Both the position numbers and the translations under genes were made by a program. A DNA stretch of 64,000 nucleotides from Charina bottae (Eukaryota; Chordata; Lepidosauria; Squamata; Charinaidae). The stretch lies in assembly GCA_023362775.1 (NCBI GenBank), contig JALMGJ010000017.1, positions 21,545,001-21,609,000 on the forward strand. The letters are read 5' to 3'. Positions 38,880 to 50,154 of the stretch are shown in pieces (position 1 is the stretch's first letter; each line of letters starts with the position of its first letter). The notes below the pieces were generated by a model that saw only the letters and a list, made by a program, of their open reading frames with translations, made no database searches and was not told the origin of the DNA.

Positions 38880-39201
38880 AAGGTAAAGGTTTCCCCTGCA
38901 CAGTCGTGTCTGACTCTAGGGGCCGGTGCTCATCTCCGTTTGTTAGCCGAAGAGCCAGCGCTGTCCGAAGACACTTCCGCGGTCATGTGGCCGGCATGAC
39001 AAGCACGCGGAACGCTGTTACCTACCCACTGAAGTGGTACCTATTCATCTACTTGCATTTGCATGCTTTCGAATTGCTAGGTTGGCAAGAGCTGGGGCTG
39101 GTGCGGGAGCTCACTCCGTCACGCGGCACTCGGGTCTCGAACCGCCGAACTTGCGATCGACAAGCCTGGCATCGTAACCGCTGAGCCATCGCGCCCCTTT
39201 G
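38880..39201 (-). mobile_element. tRNA-headed SINE, type 1, with 13 bp target duplication
   Basis: Flanked by GATTTTACCATAC at 38867-38879 and 39202-39214. Minus strand: GGGGCGCGATGGCTCAGCGG head, B box GGTTCGAGACC, 3' end GAGTCAGACACGACTG and the ACCTTT tail. Confidence 0.9.
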
Positions 39202-39214
39202 GATTTTACCATAC

Positions 39215-40164
39215 CTCCCCCTTTAATTTTTTTTCTTTTCCATTGTTTCTATCATTCTATCATCCAGAGACTTGATCATCTCATTTCAAATCTCCTTTGC
39301 CATGTTCATACCTTTTTTCTCTCTCCTTCTTCTCTTTCTTCTCCAATATTTATTCTTTTTTCCTAATATTATTCTGCAATTTGCCCTGCCCTGCCCTATC
39401 CCTAGTTCTTCTTTTTACTGCTCTCTCTCGCTTGGCCACTGCTTTGTTTGAACTTGCTACTCTGTCTTTTTCTGAGTAGTTGCTCTGCTTTTTTCCCCCT
39501 TCCATTACTTCACTTTTTATGGCTAAATGCTCCTAGCCGCCCCGCTTGTTCTAATTATTATCTCTTCGCGTTCTGTTTTTGATCTTTGAAGTTGCAAACT
39601 TAAGAAAAATACTTGAAAGTAAACTCAACTAAAGACAGTGAGACATCTAAGCTAACTGAATGTATTTTAATATTCAATTGGAACTTGTAATTTAACTTAT
39701 AATTTTAAAACTATTTCAAATCAGATGGTGCATATTGTAAGGCTCAATGAGTATACCTCCGTAGAATTGTATCTTGTACTGGTCAGTGACCGTAATAAAC
39801 TAGAATTAAATGAGACCTCTAAGCTAACATGCATATTCTTCCCGACCACGATAAATTTTCTTTTCTTTTGTCTAAAAATGAGACATTTTATAACTGTTTC
39901 CTCCCATATTCTTTAGATTTGGGGTATTTCAGGATTCTAACTTAGCATCTGGGAGAAACTATGCTAAGATTGGGACTAGAGCAGACTCCTCAATCCGGTG
40001 CCTTGCAGATATCTTGGGCTTGAACTACCATAACTCCCAGCATGTACAGCCTTTGGGAAACTGAAAACAGTTGGAGGGCACCAGTTGGAGGGGTGGGATT
40101 CAGTTATTATCAATACCTGGATTCTGTTCCTGCAACTAGTTCCAGAGAAACTGTAGAAACCTTC
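39215..40164. other. No gene recognised
   Basis: Pyrimidine-rich 39210-39560. A decayed miniature element is likely at about 40005-40085 (GTGCCTTGCAGATATCTTGG, then GGAGGGCACC). Confidence 0.4.
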
Positions 40165-40281
40165 ACGCCCAGAGTCACTTGTTGAGATGGGCGGCTATAG
40201 AAATTGAATGAATGAATGAATGAATGAATGAATGAATGAATGAATAAACAAACAAACAAACAAACAAACAAACAAACAAAC
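40165..40281 (+). mobile_element. L2-like LINE 3' tail with (GAAT)n(CAAA)n
   Basis: GCCCAGAGTCACTTG and GAGATGGGCGGC, then about nine GAAT units and about nine CAAA units. Confidence 0.8.
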
Positions 40282-42589
40282 TCATATCCAGGGCCAAATT
40301 TGGGATGGGCAAACTATGTCAAAAGTGTCCTGGGAGAAAATACTAAGAGCAACTAACAAGAAGGCCCTTTCTCTCAAAGCGCCATCCCAAGTGGAAGTGG
40401 AATCATGGGCTCCATACGGTTGGCCTTGGTCAAAAATCTGGCTACAGTGTGCTAGGCCAGCTGAAATTTCCGAACATTTTTTAAAGGAAACCTCATCTTT
40501 AAGTCTGGAAGAGATGAAAATTTGGTAATCACACTCCAATTATTGTGGCATAATCTGCTCTTCAGAACTCTGCAAAGGCTGCAATTAGCAGTCAAACGTG
40601 CTACATCCTGCATATATTTTCCTGAGAGTAAGTCCCACTAAATTCACTGGAGCTCTGGGTGAACATATACAGAACTGCACTGTAAATTTGCATACCCTGG
40701 CATTTTTAACAAGCCTGGCCATCAAATTACTGAATACATTGTTCAGCTACATAAAATCCAGATTTAATCAACCTAAAGCACAAGACCACATGTGGCTCTC
40801 CATACCCTTAGCTGTGGCCCCCAAAGGCCTGGAGAAGTTGTTAGTTTTAGTTTTTAATGTAACTGAAAGGTAAATATATCAAATATATGACTGGGAGTAA
40901 TCATATTAACTGTACATAATTTCAGTTACTTCTAAATGAAATCAAATTTATTTTCTGGTCCCGTCTACTATTATTGAAATGCAACTCCTGGCATGCCACT
41001 CTTATCTGCCCCTCCCCAAAGTTCTGCACATCTTCTTTAATCCCTGGAGAGCCAGGAGTTGCTGACTCTCCCAATCCATGATTTATATTGCAATGGGTTA
41101 CATTAGATATGAGTATTCTGCAGTCCACAGGCTGCCACACTGCCAAATTACACAGAAACTCATGGAGAAACAATGGTGCAACTTCCTAACACTTTTTCTG
41201 GTGGAAAACTGTTGGAAAGAATGTATTTAGGTAAGACATATCCTGAACACCCAAGAAGTCATCCTACCCCCTCCCTCAAGGCCACCACAAAAAGTCCAAT
41301 GCTACCTACTAGGGTGATATAAACTCAACAATGACCTTCCCATTGTAGCCCTTGAGTGCCAAAAATACTGGAAGGGAAAGTGTAGACTTTGGTGGCCAAA
41401 TAACTGCCCATCTGCTACATAGGTGGCTCTTCCCACAAGCATTGGGGTAGGATGAATCTGGAGCCCAGCAAGATGGTATGTTGATGTGTGGGAGATGCCA
41501 TGAGTTTTCATTGTGATTGTTTGGGTTTTTCACTGTTTTTACTGTCTTGTAAAAGGGTTGTTGTCACAATATGGGTGGCTATATAAGTCCTTTAAAAATC
41601 ATCATCATCATCATCGAATAAATACCACTGGGATTTTCTTCTCAGAATGTATGCATGAGATTACAGTTATTCTCTCATGTTAAATAGGCCCAAGGTTGGA
41701 ATCCCATGGGTTTGATCCAGAAGTGTTCTCCCACATGCAAATTATTTTTTTCTTACTACAAGATTCTTGCACAAGAAAAGAAATCCTGGGGTATTTCCAT
41801 TTGCGCAAGATGTTGCACAATTTTTTACATAAAGCCTCAAGATGCACACTAGCACAGAGTATTTCCCACTAACAGATCACAGAACAGTTATTAGAATATC
41901 TTGGGACCTAGCCCATGACTTTCATCTCAAGATATGACATTTTTAAGGTTAGAAATTCACCAATAACAAAATAAAACACCCAATGGCACAACTTTCGGCT
42001 GTAGATTATCATTTACCATGCACACAAAAATGTTATGAATATTATATTACATCCTACTGAAATTATGTAAATGAGCTACTCCTGGATGTGGACATATTTT
42101 ATCAAGCAAACTGTCTGCCTCCAATTGACAGGCAATACTGCTGAGTGATTTAAATCAGAAAAGCAGAAACATCAAACCAGCTGGAGCACCACGTTTGCCT
42201 CACCTGCTCATAAACTGTTCAAAAACAAACATAAGATCTGCAAGCCTTAATAACATGTGATTAAAAATCCTGCCCATCAAGTTCAATCAAGCTCAGTATT
42301 TTCAAGCCAGAATCAATGCCCCGCGTTCTTGGCAGAAACACAGAGGAGGGTACTCGATTTATTCCAAATAGAACTACAAGCATCTCCTGTCAATTACTGT
42401 CTAGTGCAGAGAAACCCAACATGAAGCTGAAGCCATGGGGTCCTGTACAGCCTCTGGGAGCTGCATGAAAGGTTTTGATGCAGTTCCCAAAGATTTCTCT
42501 AAATCTTTTTACCATATTTAAAAATGGGATAGAAAGGGGAAAATAAACACATAATTGGAATTAATGGTTCCATTCAGATGCCACCTTCA
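40282..42589. other. No gene recognised
   Basis: Both-strand frames of 70-90 codons at 40282-40539 and 41302-41533 match nothing known. A decayed L2-like tail with (ATC)n is probable at 41540-41620. Confidence 0.4.
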
Positions 42590-43075
42590 GTAATGTGTCG
42601 TTCTGGACAGGGCACTTTAAGAAGAATTCAGAGAAACTGGACAGGTTCAGAGAAGCACCATGAAGATGACTGGAGAACTAGAAACTACATCCTGTTAAGA
42701 AATACTGTACTGAATTAGCTGGGTATGGTTACTTTCCAGAAAGGACTACTGAGGGGGGAATATGATAGCACTCTTCAAATACCTGAGAAGATTTAATAGG
42801 TTGTCTCTCATTTCAATTGTAGGACACAAAGTAACGGGCTTAAGTTACAGGAAGGCTGATTCCAATTATACGTTCAAAAAAACTAACCTAACTCCCAACA
42901 GCGGAGCTAATTACTAGAGAGGTGGCAGGCTCCCCTTTGGCGGATCTGTTCAAGCAGAGAATAGACAGCCTTCTCCAAGGGATACTTTAATATGGATTCC
43001 TGCCCTGAACAGAAAGTTGGACCTGATTGTCTAAATGGCCTCTTTCAAATCTGATTCAATGATTCTAACTATTGT
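42590..43075 (+). mobile_element. CR1-like LINE 3' end
   Basis: Sense fragment with segments typical of the CR1 ORF2 C-terminus (GGGGAATATGATAGCACTCT, CAAATACCTGAGAAG, GGATCTGTTCAAGCAGAG) and a terminal TGATTCAATGATTCTA. Heavily decayed. Confidence 0.75.
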
Positions 43076-43430
43076 TAAAGTGAATTAAATGTACAGTAAA
43101 TTTAATTTATGTCTTTGCTCTAAACATTTTTGGATCATATCTCCCCTAATGCAGCTCTTAGCCTAGCAAATACTTTGCCAGTTAACCAAGACCCCAATTC
43201 AAAACAGGCAAAGACACACCATTTTCAGTAATTCAGCTGGATACTGGAGTTGAACCATTTAAAGTTCAGAGAGTGAAGGAAATGCCAAATCCTTTTAGAG
43301 TTTAATTTATTAATAATTTGGTTGGTCAAGTAACCAAAACCTTTTTTGGCTAACAAATCCTAAACCATGCTTGCAAATAAATCTGTAAAACGTATTGAGG
43401 CCTACCAAAAAAAAAAAAGGACTAGTCTAT

Positions 43431-43497
43431 ACCAGTGTTTCTCAACCTTGGCAACTTTAAGATGTATGGACTTCGACTCCCACAATTCCCCAGCCAG
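43431..43497. mobile_element. Half of a palindromic miniature element
   Basis: CAGTGTTTCTCAACCTTGG and the following bases match the left arm of the CAGTG...CACTG family; the right arm is missing. Confidence 0.65.
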
Positions 43498-43650
43498 CTG
43501 ATCTATACACATAAACATATAAAGGTAGAAATGTATTTGGTCTGTGCAGATCCTTTGAATAAGTAAACCACCTTCCTAGATTCCAGGTATGAACCAGCCA
43601 CTTCAAGTTTGAGTGCATCTATCAAGGAATCTGAGATCTTCTGAGCATAT

Positions 43651-44214
43651 CTGTAGCTTGAATCATGTCAACTGGATTTCTATTTTCTCAGTGGAAACGT
43701 TTCGCTCCTTATCCAAGGAGCTTCTTCAGTCTGAGCAAAGTTGGTAAGGGAATCCTAAATATGTTTCTAGGTAGCTGTGTGACCTTACACCTGGGGCTAG
43801 GTCATGGTTATATTGAGATGTTATTTTAAGTCCTTTTATCATCTAAAGGAGGATTGTTAAGATCACCATGCTGCTGTTGAGCTTGTGAAATGGTCTTAAT
43901 CTTCCTAGGCACAAAAGACAAAGCAAGGAGGAAGATGGGGGAAAGATTGTGCCTGAGGCCCCCACCTCTATTCAAGGAAGGATTTTCCAAGTTGGCATAA
44001 ATGGATTCCTTGACCCCTCTCTCATGACTGGTATGAGGTGTAAGGTCACACAGCTACCTAGAAACATATTTAGGATTCCCTTACCAACTTTGCTCAGACT
44101 GAAGAAGCTCCTTGGATAAGGAGCGAAACGTTTCCACTGAGAAAATAGAAATCCAGTTGACATGATTCAAGCTACAGACAATTCCACCTGGATGACTGAG
44201 AACCTTCATAGACA
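43651..44214. mobile_element. 564 bp inverted-arm Penelope-like element, copy B
   Basis: Flanked by the 12 bp duplication TTCTGAGCATAT (43639-43650 and 44215-44226). Same length and structure as 17486-18049 but in the opposite orientation: the GGTTCTCAGTCATCCAGG extension is at the right end and the unique core is reversed. Arms of about 160 bp at 43651-43810 and about 44035-44180. Each arm keeps the full CTGAAGA, 7 bp stem and GAAACG layout of a hammerhead-like motif. The core carries no long frame. Confidence 0.85.
44099..44129 (+). ncRNA. Hammerhead-ribozyme-like motif
   Basis: CTGAAGA (44099-44105) fits the CUGANGA box. GCTCCTT (44107-44113) pairs perfectly with AAGGAGC (44118-44124) over a GGAT loop as stem II. 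GAAAC follows at 44125-44129. The mirror copy lies on the minus strand of the left arm near 43700-43730. Stem I and stem III are not obvious by eye, so activity is unproven. Confidence 0.5.
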
Positions 44215-44226
44215 TTCTGAGCATAT

Positions 44227-45074
44227 CCATATGCATGCCTAGAAACCCTTCCAGCAGGACAATTATCCTGCCAGAAGGTTCCTCCCGACATATATACTTA
44301 TGCCCAGACCACCTCCGGAAGGGGAAGCAGCTGAGGCTGCTTTTTGCTGCACATCCAGAGAAGTGCTTTACTTAGGAAGGACCTGCACAGCCCTAATACT
44401 TGTAGTAAGCCCTTGTGACACATGGAAAAAGAAACAATTCCCCTTTCCATCCATAGATGCTTCCTGTTTGCTTCTGTGAATGGAATCTTTATTTACTCCA
44501 AGGTTTAATAAAGTACCTACTTACAAGCCATGAGATTAAATCTGCCATCTTGAATTTCTCAACCTAACCTCAGGCAGAGAAGCTAATGAAACGAGCATGG
44601 CAAAATTTCGTAGGGTTTCCTAGTTTCAAAGTTAGCACATCAGAGGGTTTTCAATCCAGAAATTGTTTACCAGTCATAAAGTTTCCCACAGAGAGGGGGA
44701 GAGAAAGAGAAACATCCTGCCAAATAAGGAAACACAGCAACAGACAGCACTAGTGCAGTCCAAGAAAGATGCCGTCATATCAGAAGCCTGCCAAGATTAT
44801 GCAATTGCATTACTTTCACCCAAGATACATACGTGTCCTTCTACTACAGTTCCAGTAAAGACTTGGCTAGGATACGGCCCTAGCATTATAACACACAGCA
44901 AAATCATGGAAAGGGGGGTTCTTGGGGATTTGGGTTGCCTTACCCAGGCTAGGACTATCTTAGTGTTGCAGGCTTTTATGCACGATTCCATTTTTTCATT
45001 TTTTTTAATGATTAGAAGCCTTTTGAAAATACATTCACATACTGTACTTCCTCATATATGAACTGTTATACAAA
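44227..45074. other. No gene recognised
   Basis: Intron sequence, nothing recognised; a 132-codon plus-strand frame at 44663-45061 has no known domain. Confidence 0.45.
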
Positions 45075-46707
45075 GCGGATTTATTTATTTATTTATTTAT
45101 TTATTGCTGAGACTTCTCTACCACTTTGATCTTACAAATCTAAGCAGTTTACACAGGCTGATACAATATCAGTAAGTAAAAAAATATTACAGTGACTAAC
45201 AACATCCATAAATGTTCAATAATCCTGTATTCTACACAGCACTCTCCTCATCAGAAAACCCAGGGGAAGCCTCCCCCCCCCCATCATTAAACATTCAATC
45301 CTTCAGTCCCCAAAAGATCTGCAGCAAAGCAATGTTTTAACTATTTTTTGAAATGTCATGAGGGCCAACTTCATTTTAGGGAGCAAGCTGTTCCAAAAGA
45401 GGGGAACCCTACCAGAGAACGTTCACTTCTGGGCCCCTTCCTATTGGGTCTCCCGGAGTGGGGATTCTCAGCATGCCCTCTCTGCTGGACTTACTGGGTG
45501 TCTTGCAGTTACCCAGGTCCCAAGCCATTTAGGTCTTTATGGATTATACCTAGCATCTTCAATTGCACCCAGAAGCAAAATGACAATCGCTGCATCTCCT
45601 CCAGAAAAGTAGCGTGTGGCTATAACAGAGCTCATCTATTACCAAGCCGGCGGCTGCATTTTGTACCAGCTGAAGCTACTTAATGGTCTTCAAGACAGCT
45701 GGATGTAGAGCTACTTACTGTAGTCCAGCTATGAAATGACAAGGGTGCAAAGGATCATGGTATGTGCCCCCCAATTTCAGGAAAGTTTGTAGCTGCTGCA
45801 GCAGCCAGTGCTGAGCAAAGGCTCTCCAGGTCACGGCTCCTATTTATTATCCTAGCAGGAACCCAGATTATGAACCTGCTCTTTCAGGAAGTGCACAGCC
45901 AAAGTTGGAATCATCCTGGAGTCAGCTAGCTTCTAAACAACAGCCACTCTCAATTTCAGGGATTAAGCCTGACCCTATTTTCTCCACCTGGACTCCAATA
46001 GCTTCCAAGGACCAGATCAAGACTTCTACCACATCTCCTGCATCACCCCTGGGTGCAGATATACAACTGGATATCATTAGCTTAGTGATATTTCATCCCA
46101 CGCTGGTGGATGATCCCTTCTAGGAATTTCATGTAAAGGTTAAAATAGAGAGGACCAAGCTCTGGAGCACCCTATAGTGGAATCACCCACTCAAAAAAGA
46201 ACAGAATCAATCCAGCACAATGTCCCACACTTCCAGCCTCACGGGCCATCCAGGAGGATACCATGATTGATGGAATCACAGTTTTCCAAACTGTGTGTCG
46301 CAACACTTTGGTGTGTCGCCACACAACCCAGAAGCGGCAGCGGGGGTGTGTATGGCGGCGGCAGCGGCGCACCATCAGCGCTTCTGCGTTTTAGCGGAGG
46401 CTGCCGCCGCCACGCACGCGTGTGCCCCCGCGCGCCCCTACCGCTGCCGCCGTTGGTGTGTCACCGCGGCACTTTAGAAAGCACTGGATGGAATCAAGAG
46501 AGCAAGTAGGACAATGGAAGTCACATTCTCCTAATCCAGTTCCCGTCATATATCCATTACAATACACGGCCAAAAAAGAGAGCAAAAACATGTGTTTCCA
46601 TCCCATCCCCATACTGAATCTGGACTGAAAAAGATCCCAATAATTCACTTCTTCCAGAGCCCTCTGTAGCAGGTGCTCTGCTACCTTCTCAACAATCTCC
46701 CTCAAGA
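45075..46707 (-). mobile_element. Decayed L2-like LINE, antisense, split by a hAT element
   Basis: Read on the minus strand from 46707: LREIVEKVAEHLLQRALEE, LFQSRFSMGMGWK (46600-46700), then the region of DTIDHGILL (46240-46275 after the hAT element), the LSILTF and ADD-like box (46040-46140), and finally a tail with (AAAT)n at 45081-45107. The order matches the L2-like copy at 5867. Many stops. Confidence 0.75.
46279..46486. mobile_element. hAT miniature element, GTGTGTCG family
   Basis: CAGTTTTCCAAACTGTGTG at the left and CACTTTAGAAAGCACTG at the right. GATGGAATCA occurs on both sides (46269-46278 and 46487-46496), 8 bp duplication plus chance bases. It interrupts the L2-like copy just at its first RT aspartate block. 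Confidence 0.8.
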
Positions 46708-46734
46708 AAGGGAGCTAGTAGACAGGGCAGTAGT

Positions 46735-47550
46735 TGTCCACTATCAGGTGGTCCTTCTGGGCTCATGGCTCCTACTGGAACAGCAGGTGAGGGCTATGGC
46801 CTTAGCCCAACTCCAGTTGGTGCACCAAATACGGCCTCATATGGTGCAGGAGAACCTGGCTACAATAACTCATGCCCTCATTATCACTCAATTAGACTAA
46901 TGCAACACATCCTATATGGGGCTGCCTGTACAGACTACTCAGAAACTGCAACTGGACCAGAACCCTCATGGTCTCTGGCACCCAACACTGGGAGCAGCTG
47001 ACACTGATTCTGCAGGCCCTGCACTGGTTGACAATTGGTTCCAGGTACAATTTAAAGTGTTGGTTTTGACCTATAAAGCCCTTTATAGCTTTGCCCCAGG
47101 GTACCTGCAGGATAACGTACCCCAACTGAAATTGGCCCAATCTACTAGATCACCTACAGAGAAACTTCTCATTGTCCCACATTTCCAGGAGACGAAGGGA
47201 GCCAAAGCCAGAAAGCGCTGCTTCTCTATGACAGCACAGGGACTCTGGAATAGTCTCCCTGGCTAATTCCCTCCTTGTTGGTTTAAGGACAATGTGAAGA
47301 ACCAAACTATTTTGGAGAATGTCTTAATGGAGTTCATGCACTGCACCATCTTTTGTTTACCTTTAATTTCCTGGTATTTTACTTCAGTTACATTGTGTCT
47401 TTTGGTCTGGGATTTTATCACTGTGATTTTATTAATATTTTTAATCATATTGTAATATTTTTCCATATCATTACAATAATGTAATCACAGTAATGTAATC
47501 ATCACAAGAGCTGTTGGACTGCGGCAGAATATAAATGCAACAAACAAACA
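46735..47550 (+). mobile_element. Decayed L2-like LINE 3' part
   Basis: Encodes pieces of the ORF2 C-terminus: LLLEQQVRAMALAQLQLVHQ, ITHALIITQLD, YKALYSFAPGYLQD, KARKRCFSMTAQGLWNSLPG, then a 3'UTR and (CAAA)n tail at 47540-47552. Confidence 0.8.
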
Positions 47551-47689
47551 AATCCCACAACTGTTCTGGGATGACATGATTCTTATTGCAATTCGTTGTT
47601 CCCACAATTTCATCAGACATGATACAAGACAAGGAAATGTTGAAGGAATTGGAGATATGCTCCAAATCACAGAAATCAAGCTGAAACAG

Positions 47690-48535
47690 ATTCTGATCCA
47701 GTTTGAGGGAGGGAGAGATTGCCTAGATCTGGGGATTTTCCATCTTTACAACATGGTGTACAACGTGGGGGTTCTCTTGAACTCAAAGCTCCTGCTCAAA
47801 GAGCAAGTGGTAGCTATGGCCAAGAGGGCCTTTCGTAGCCTCCATTTGGTGCGCCAGGTGCACCCTTTCCTGGATCAGTCAGCCCTCCTGTCACTCATAC
47901 CCTTGTCACCTCACAGCTCGACTACTGCAATGTACTCTACATGAGGCTGCCCTTAAAGACCACTTAGAAGCTTCAACTGGTCCAAAATGCAGCAGCACAA
48001 ATAGCGATGGGCTCGCCTCGGTGTGCCCATGTTACACCCCTGCTTTCCAATTTGTCCTCGTTGCCAGTGTACTTCTGTGTATGATTTAAGGTGCTGGTTA
48101 TGACCTATAAGCCTTACACGCACAGGGCCTGGTTCTCTGAGGGACCGCCTGTCTCTTGTAGTTTCTCCCCATCCACTACGATCTGGCAGAGTGGGCGCGC
48201 TCCGGGTCCCCGTGATTAAACAGTGCCATCTTTGGGGACCCAGGAAGTGCACCTTCTCTGTAGCAGCGCCTGCCCTCTGGAATGAGGTCCCCCATGAGAG
48301 GGTTCCAAAAGGCCTTGAAAACCTGTCTCTTCTCCCAGGCCTTGGGGGATGGGACTCCCCGGTTTTATGTTTTGGTTTGTTGTCAGGACTGCCTTCTTGT
48401 ACTTATTTTGTACTTATTTTTGTGTTTTGTTCTCATCTACTTTGTTCTATTTTGTTGTTTTTATGTTGCTCTTTATTTTTGGGGAGCTTCCCAGAGTCGG
48501 TTGGAGTTGGACAGCATCCAAACTGAATTAATAGG
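47690..48535 (+). mobile_element. Decayed L2-like LINE 3' part, second copy
   Basis: LLNSKLLLKEQVVAMAKRAF (47770-47830), VRQVHPFLDQSALLSL, a region matching the C-terminus (CTTCTCTGTAGCAGCGCCTG near 48250), and a CCCAGAGTCGGTTGGAG 3' end at 48490-48510. It ends about 100 bp from a TRMT61A splice donor. Confidence 0.8.
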
Positions 48536-48585
48536 AATACATTATTGTGGTTTGTACCAGACACCTCTCACAGAAAAGAAAAAAA

Positions 48586-48612
48586 AGCAGCAGCAGCAGC
48601 AGCAGCAGCAGC
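48586..48612 (+). repeat. (AGC)9 triplet repeat beside a TRMT61A donor
   Basis: Nine AGC units, (GCT)9 on the coding strand. The repeat begins 24 bp inside the intron after the donor GT at 48637-48636. Confidence 0.95.
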
Positions 48613-48626
48613 ATCACAGTGCGTCA

Positions 48627-48992
<366 letters not shown>

Positions 48993-49163
48993 TTAATTGC
49001 TGCTAAGGAAAAAGGAAACACACTTCAGAATCTCCCCTTGCTTCTCCTTCTGCTAGCTAGCCTATCACTCCTGTTTCTTCCTCACAACATTCTGTCTCAT
49101 TCAAGTTCCCCATCTCCAACTCAGATGAAGCATCATTTCATAGTTCCAAGTCATGGTCTAAAC

Positions 49164-49409
49164 GCAGTGGTCCCCAACCTTTTTGGCACCAGGGACCGGT
49201 CGTGGAAGAAAATTTTTCCATGGACCGGGGGGGTGGGGCTTGCAGGCGGGAGCCAATTGTGCGCATCAGGGGGGCAGGGTTTGCAGGCAGGAGCCAATCG
49301 TGCACACCGGGGGCGGGGTAATTGCGCACACTGGGGAGGCGGGGTTTACAGGAGGGAGCCCCGCGGCCCACTTCCTAACAGGCCGCGGCCCACAGGTTGG
49401 GGACCCCTG
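49164..49409. mobile_element. hAT miniature element, GGTCCCCAACC family
   Basis: CAGTGGTCCCCAACCTTTTTG at the left and CAGGTTGGGGACCCCTG at the right are inverted. Flanks GTCTAAAC (49156-49163) and GTCTAAAG (49410-49417) match at 7 of 8 with TA central. The interior has the GCAGGCGGGAGCCAAT-type units also seen in the copies at 20682 and 52365. It lies in the first intron of TRMT61A. Confidence 0.85.
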
Positions 49410-49417
49410 GTCTAAAG

Positions 49418-49500
49418 GCAACCTGATACAGCATCATTACTGAAGCTAAGCAGGCTGTGTCTGCTCAATGCCTGGCAGGGAAATCGCTTTGGAAACCCAT
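49418..49500 (+). repeat. Possible 5S rRNA-derived SINE remnant
   Basis: ACTGAAGCTAAGCAGGCTG near 49438-49456 resembles the 5S rRNA segment GGAAGCTAAGCAGGGTC. Short and weak. Confidence 0.3.
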
Positions 49501-49588
49501 GAACATGCACTCAGTACTACAGTGGAAGTAAGGCAGGAGAAATGAAACATGGATCCCCTGCTTTTGCTCAAATTCAATTCTTGTTGTT

Positions 49589-50146
49589 TATCTATTTAAT
49601 TTTTATCCCACCTTTATTATTTTTATAAATAACTCAAGGCAGGGAACATACCTAATACTCCTTTCCTCCTCCTATTTTCCCCATAACAACCCTGTGAGGT
49701 GTGTTGGGCCGAGAGAGAGTGACTGGACCAAGGCCACCCAGCTGGCTTTCGTGCCTAAGGCGGGACTAGAACTCTCAGTCTCCCGGTTTCTAGCCCATTG
49801 CCTTAACCACTAGACCAGGGCTTTCCAAAGTTTTCCTGCGGCGACACACCAACCGCTGTTGGTGTGTCGCTGCGGGAAAACCCAGAAGCGCCGCCATTGC
49901 GGCAGCGTGCAAAAACCCGGAAGCGCTGCTGCCGCTTTCGGTTTTTGTGCGCCACCGTAGCTGCGGCGCTTTCGGATTTTTGCGTGCCGCCGTTGGTGTG
50001 TCGCTGTGGGAAAACCCGGAAGCGCTGATGGCACGCCATCAGCGCTTCCGGGTTTTGACGCAACACATCTGGGCCCCGCAGGCGACACACTTTTGTGTCG
50101 CGACACACAGTTTGGAAAGCTCTGCACTAGACCGAACTGGCTCTCC
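49589..50146 (-). mobile_element. tRNA-headed SINE, type 2, split by a hAT element
   Basis: Tail at the left (ATTTTTATCCCACC inverse), head at the right (GAGAGCCAGTT on the minus strand). TTGTTGTT flanks both sides (49581-49588 and 50147-50154). The hAT element 49816-50124 splits the head at its A-box-like GGTCTAGTGG. Confidence 0.9.
49816..50124. mobile_element. hAT miniature element, GTGTGTCG family, with long perfect hairpin
   Basis: CAGGGCTTTCCAAAG at the left and TTTGGAAAGCTCTG at the right are inverted. The 8 bp duplication CACTAGAC is perfect (49808-49815 and 50125-50132), TA central. It contains a 46 bp perfect hairpin at 50011-50056 (22 bp arms, 2 bp loop). Confidence 0.92.
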
Positions 50147-50154
50147 TTGTTGTT

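Noticed and set aside
40282..40539. Both-strand frames of 70-85 codons
   Set aside because: No recognisable domain, no splice context; length possible by chance.
49808..50133. CRISPR-like spaced repeats (GTGTGTCG)
   Set aside because: Irregular spacing inside a hAT miniature element in a eukaryotic genome.
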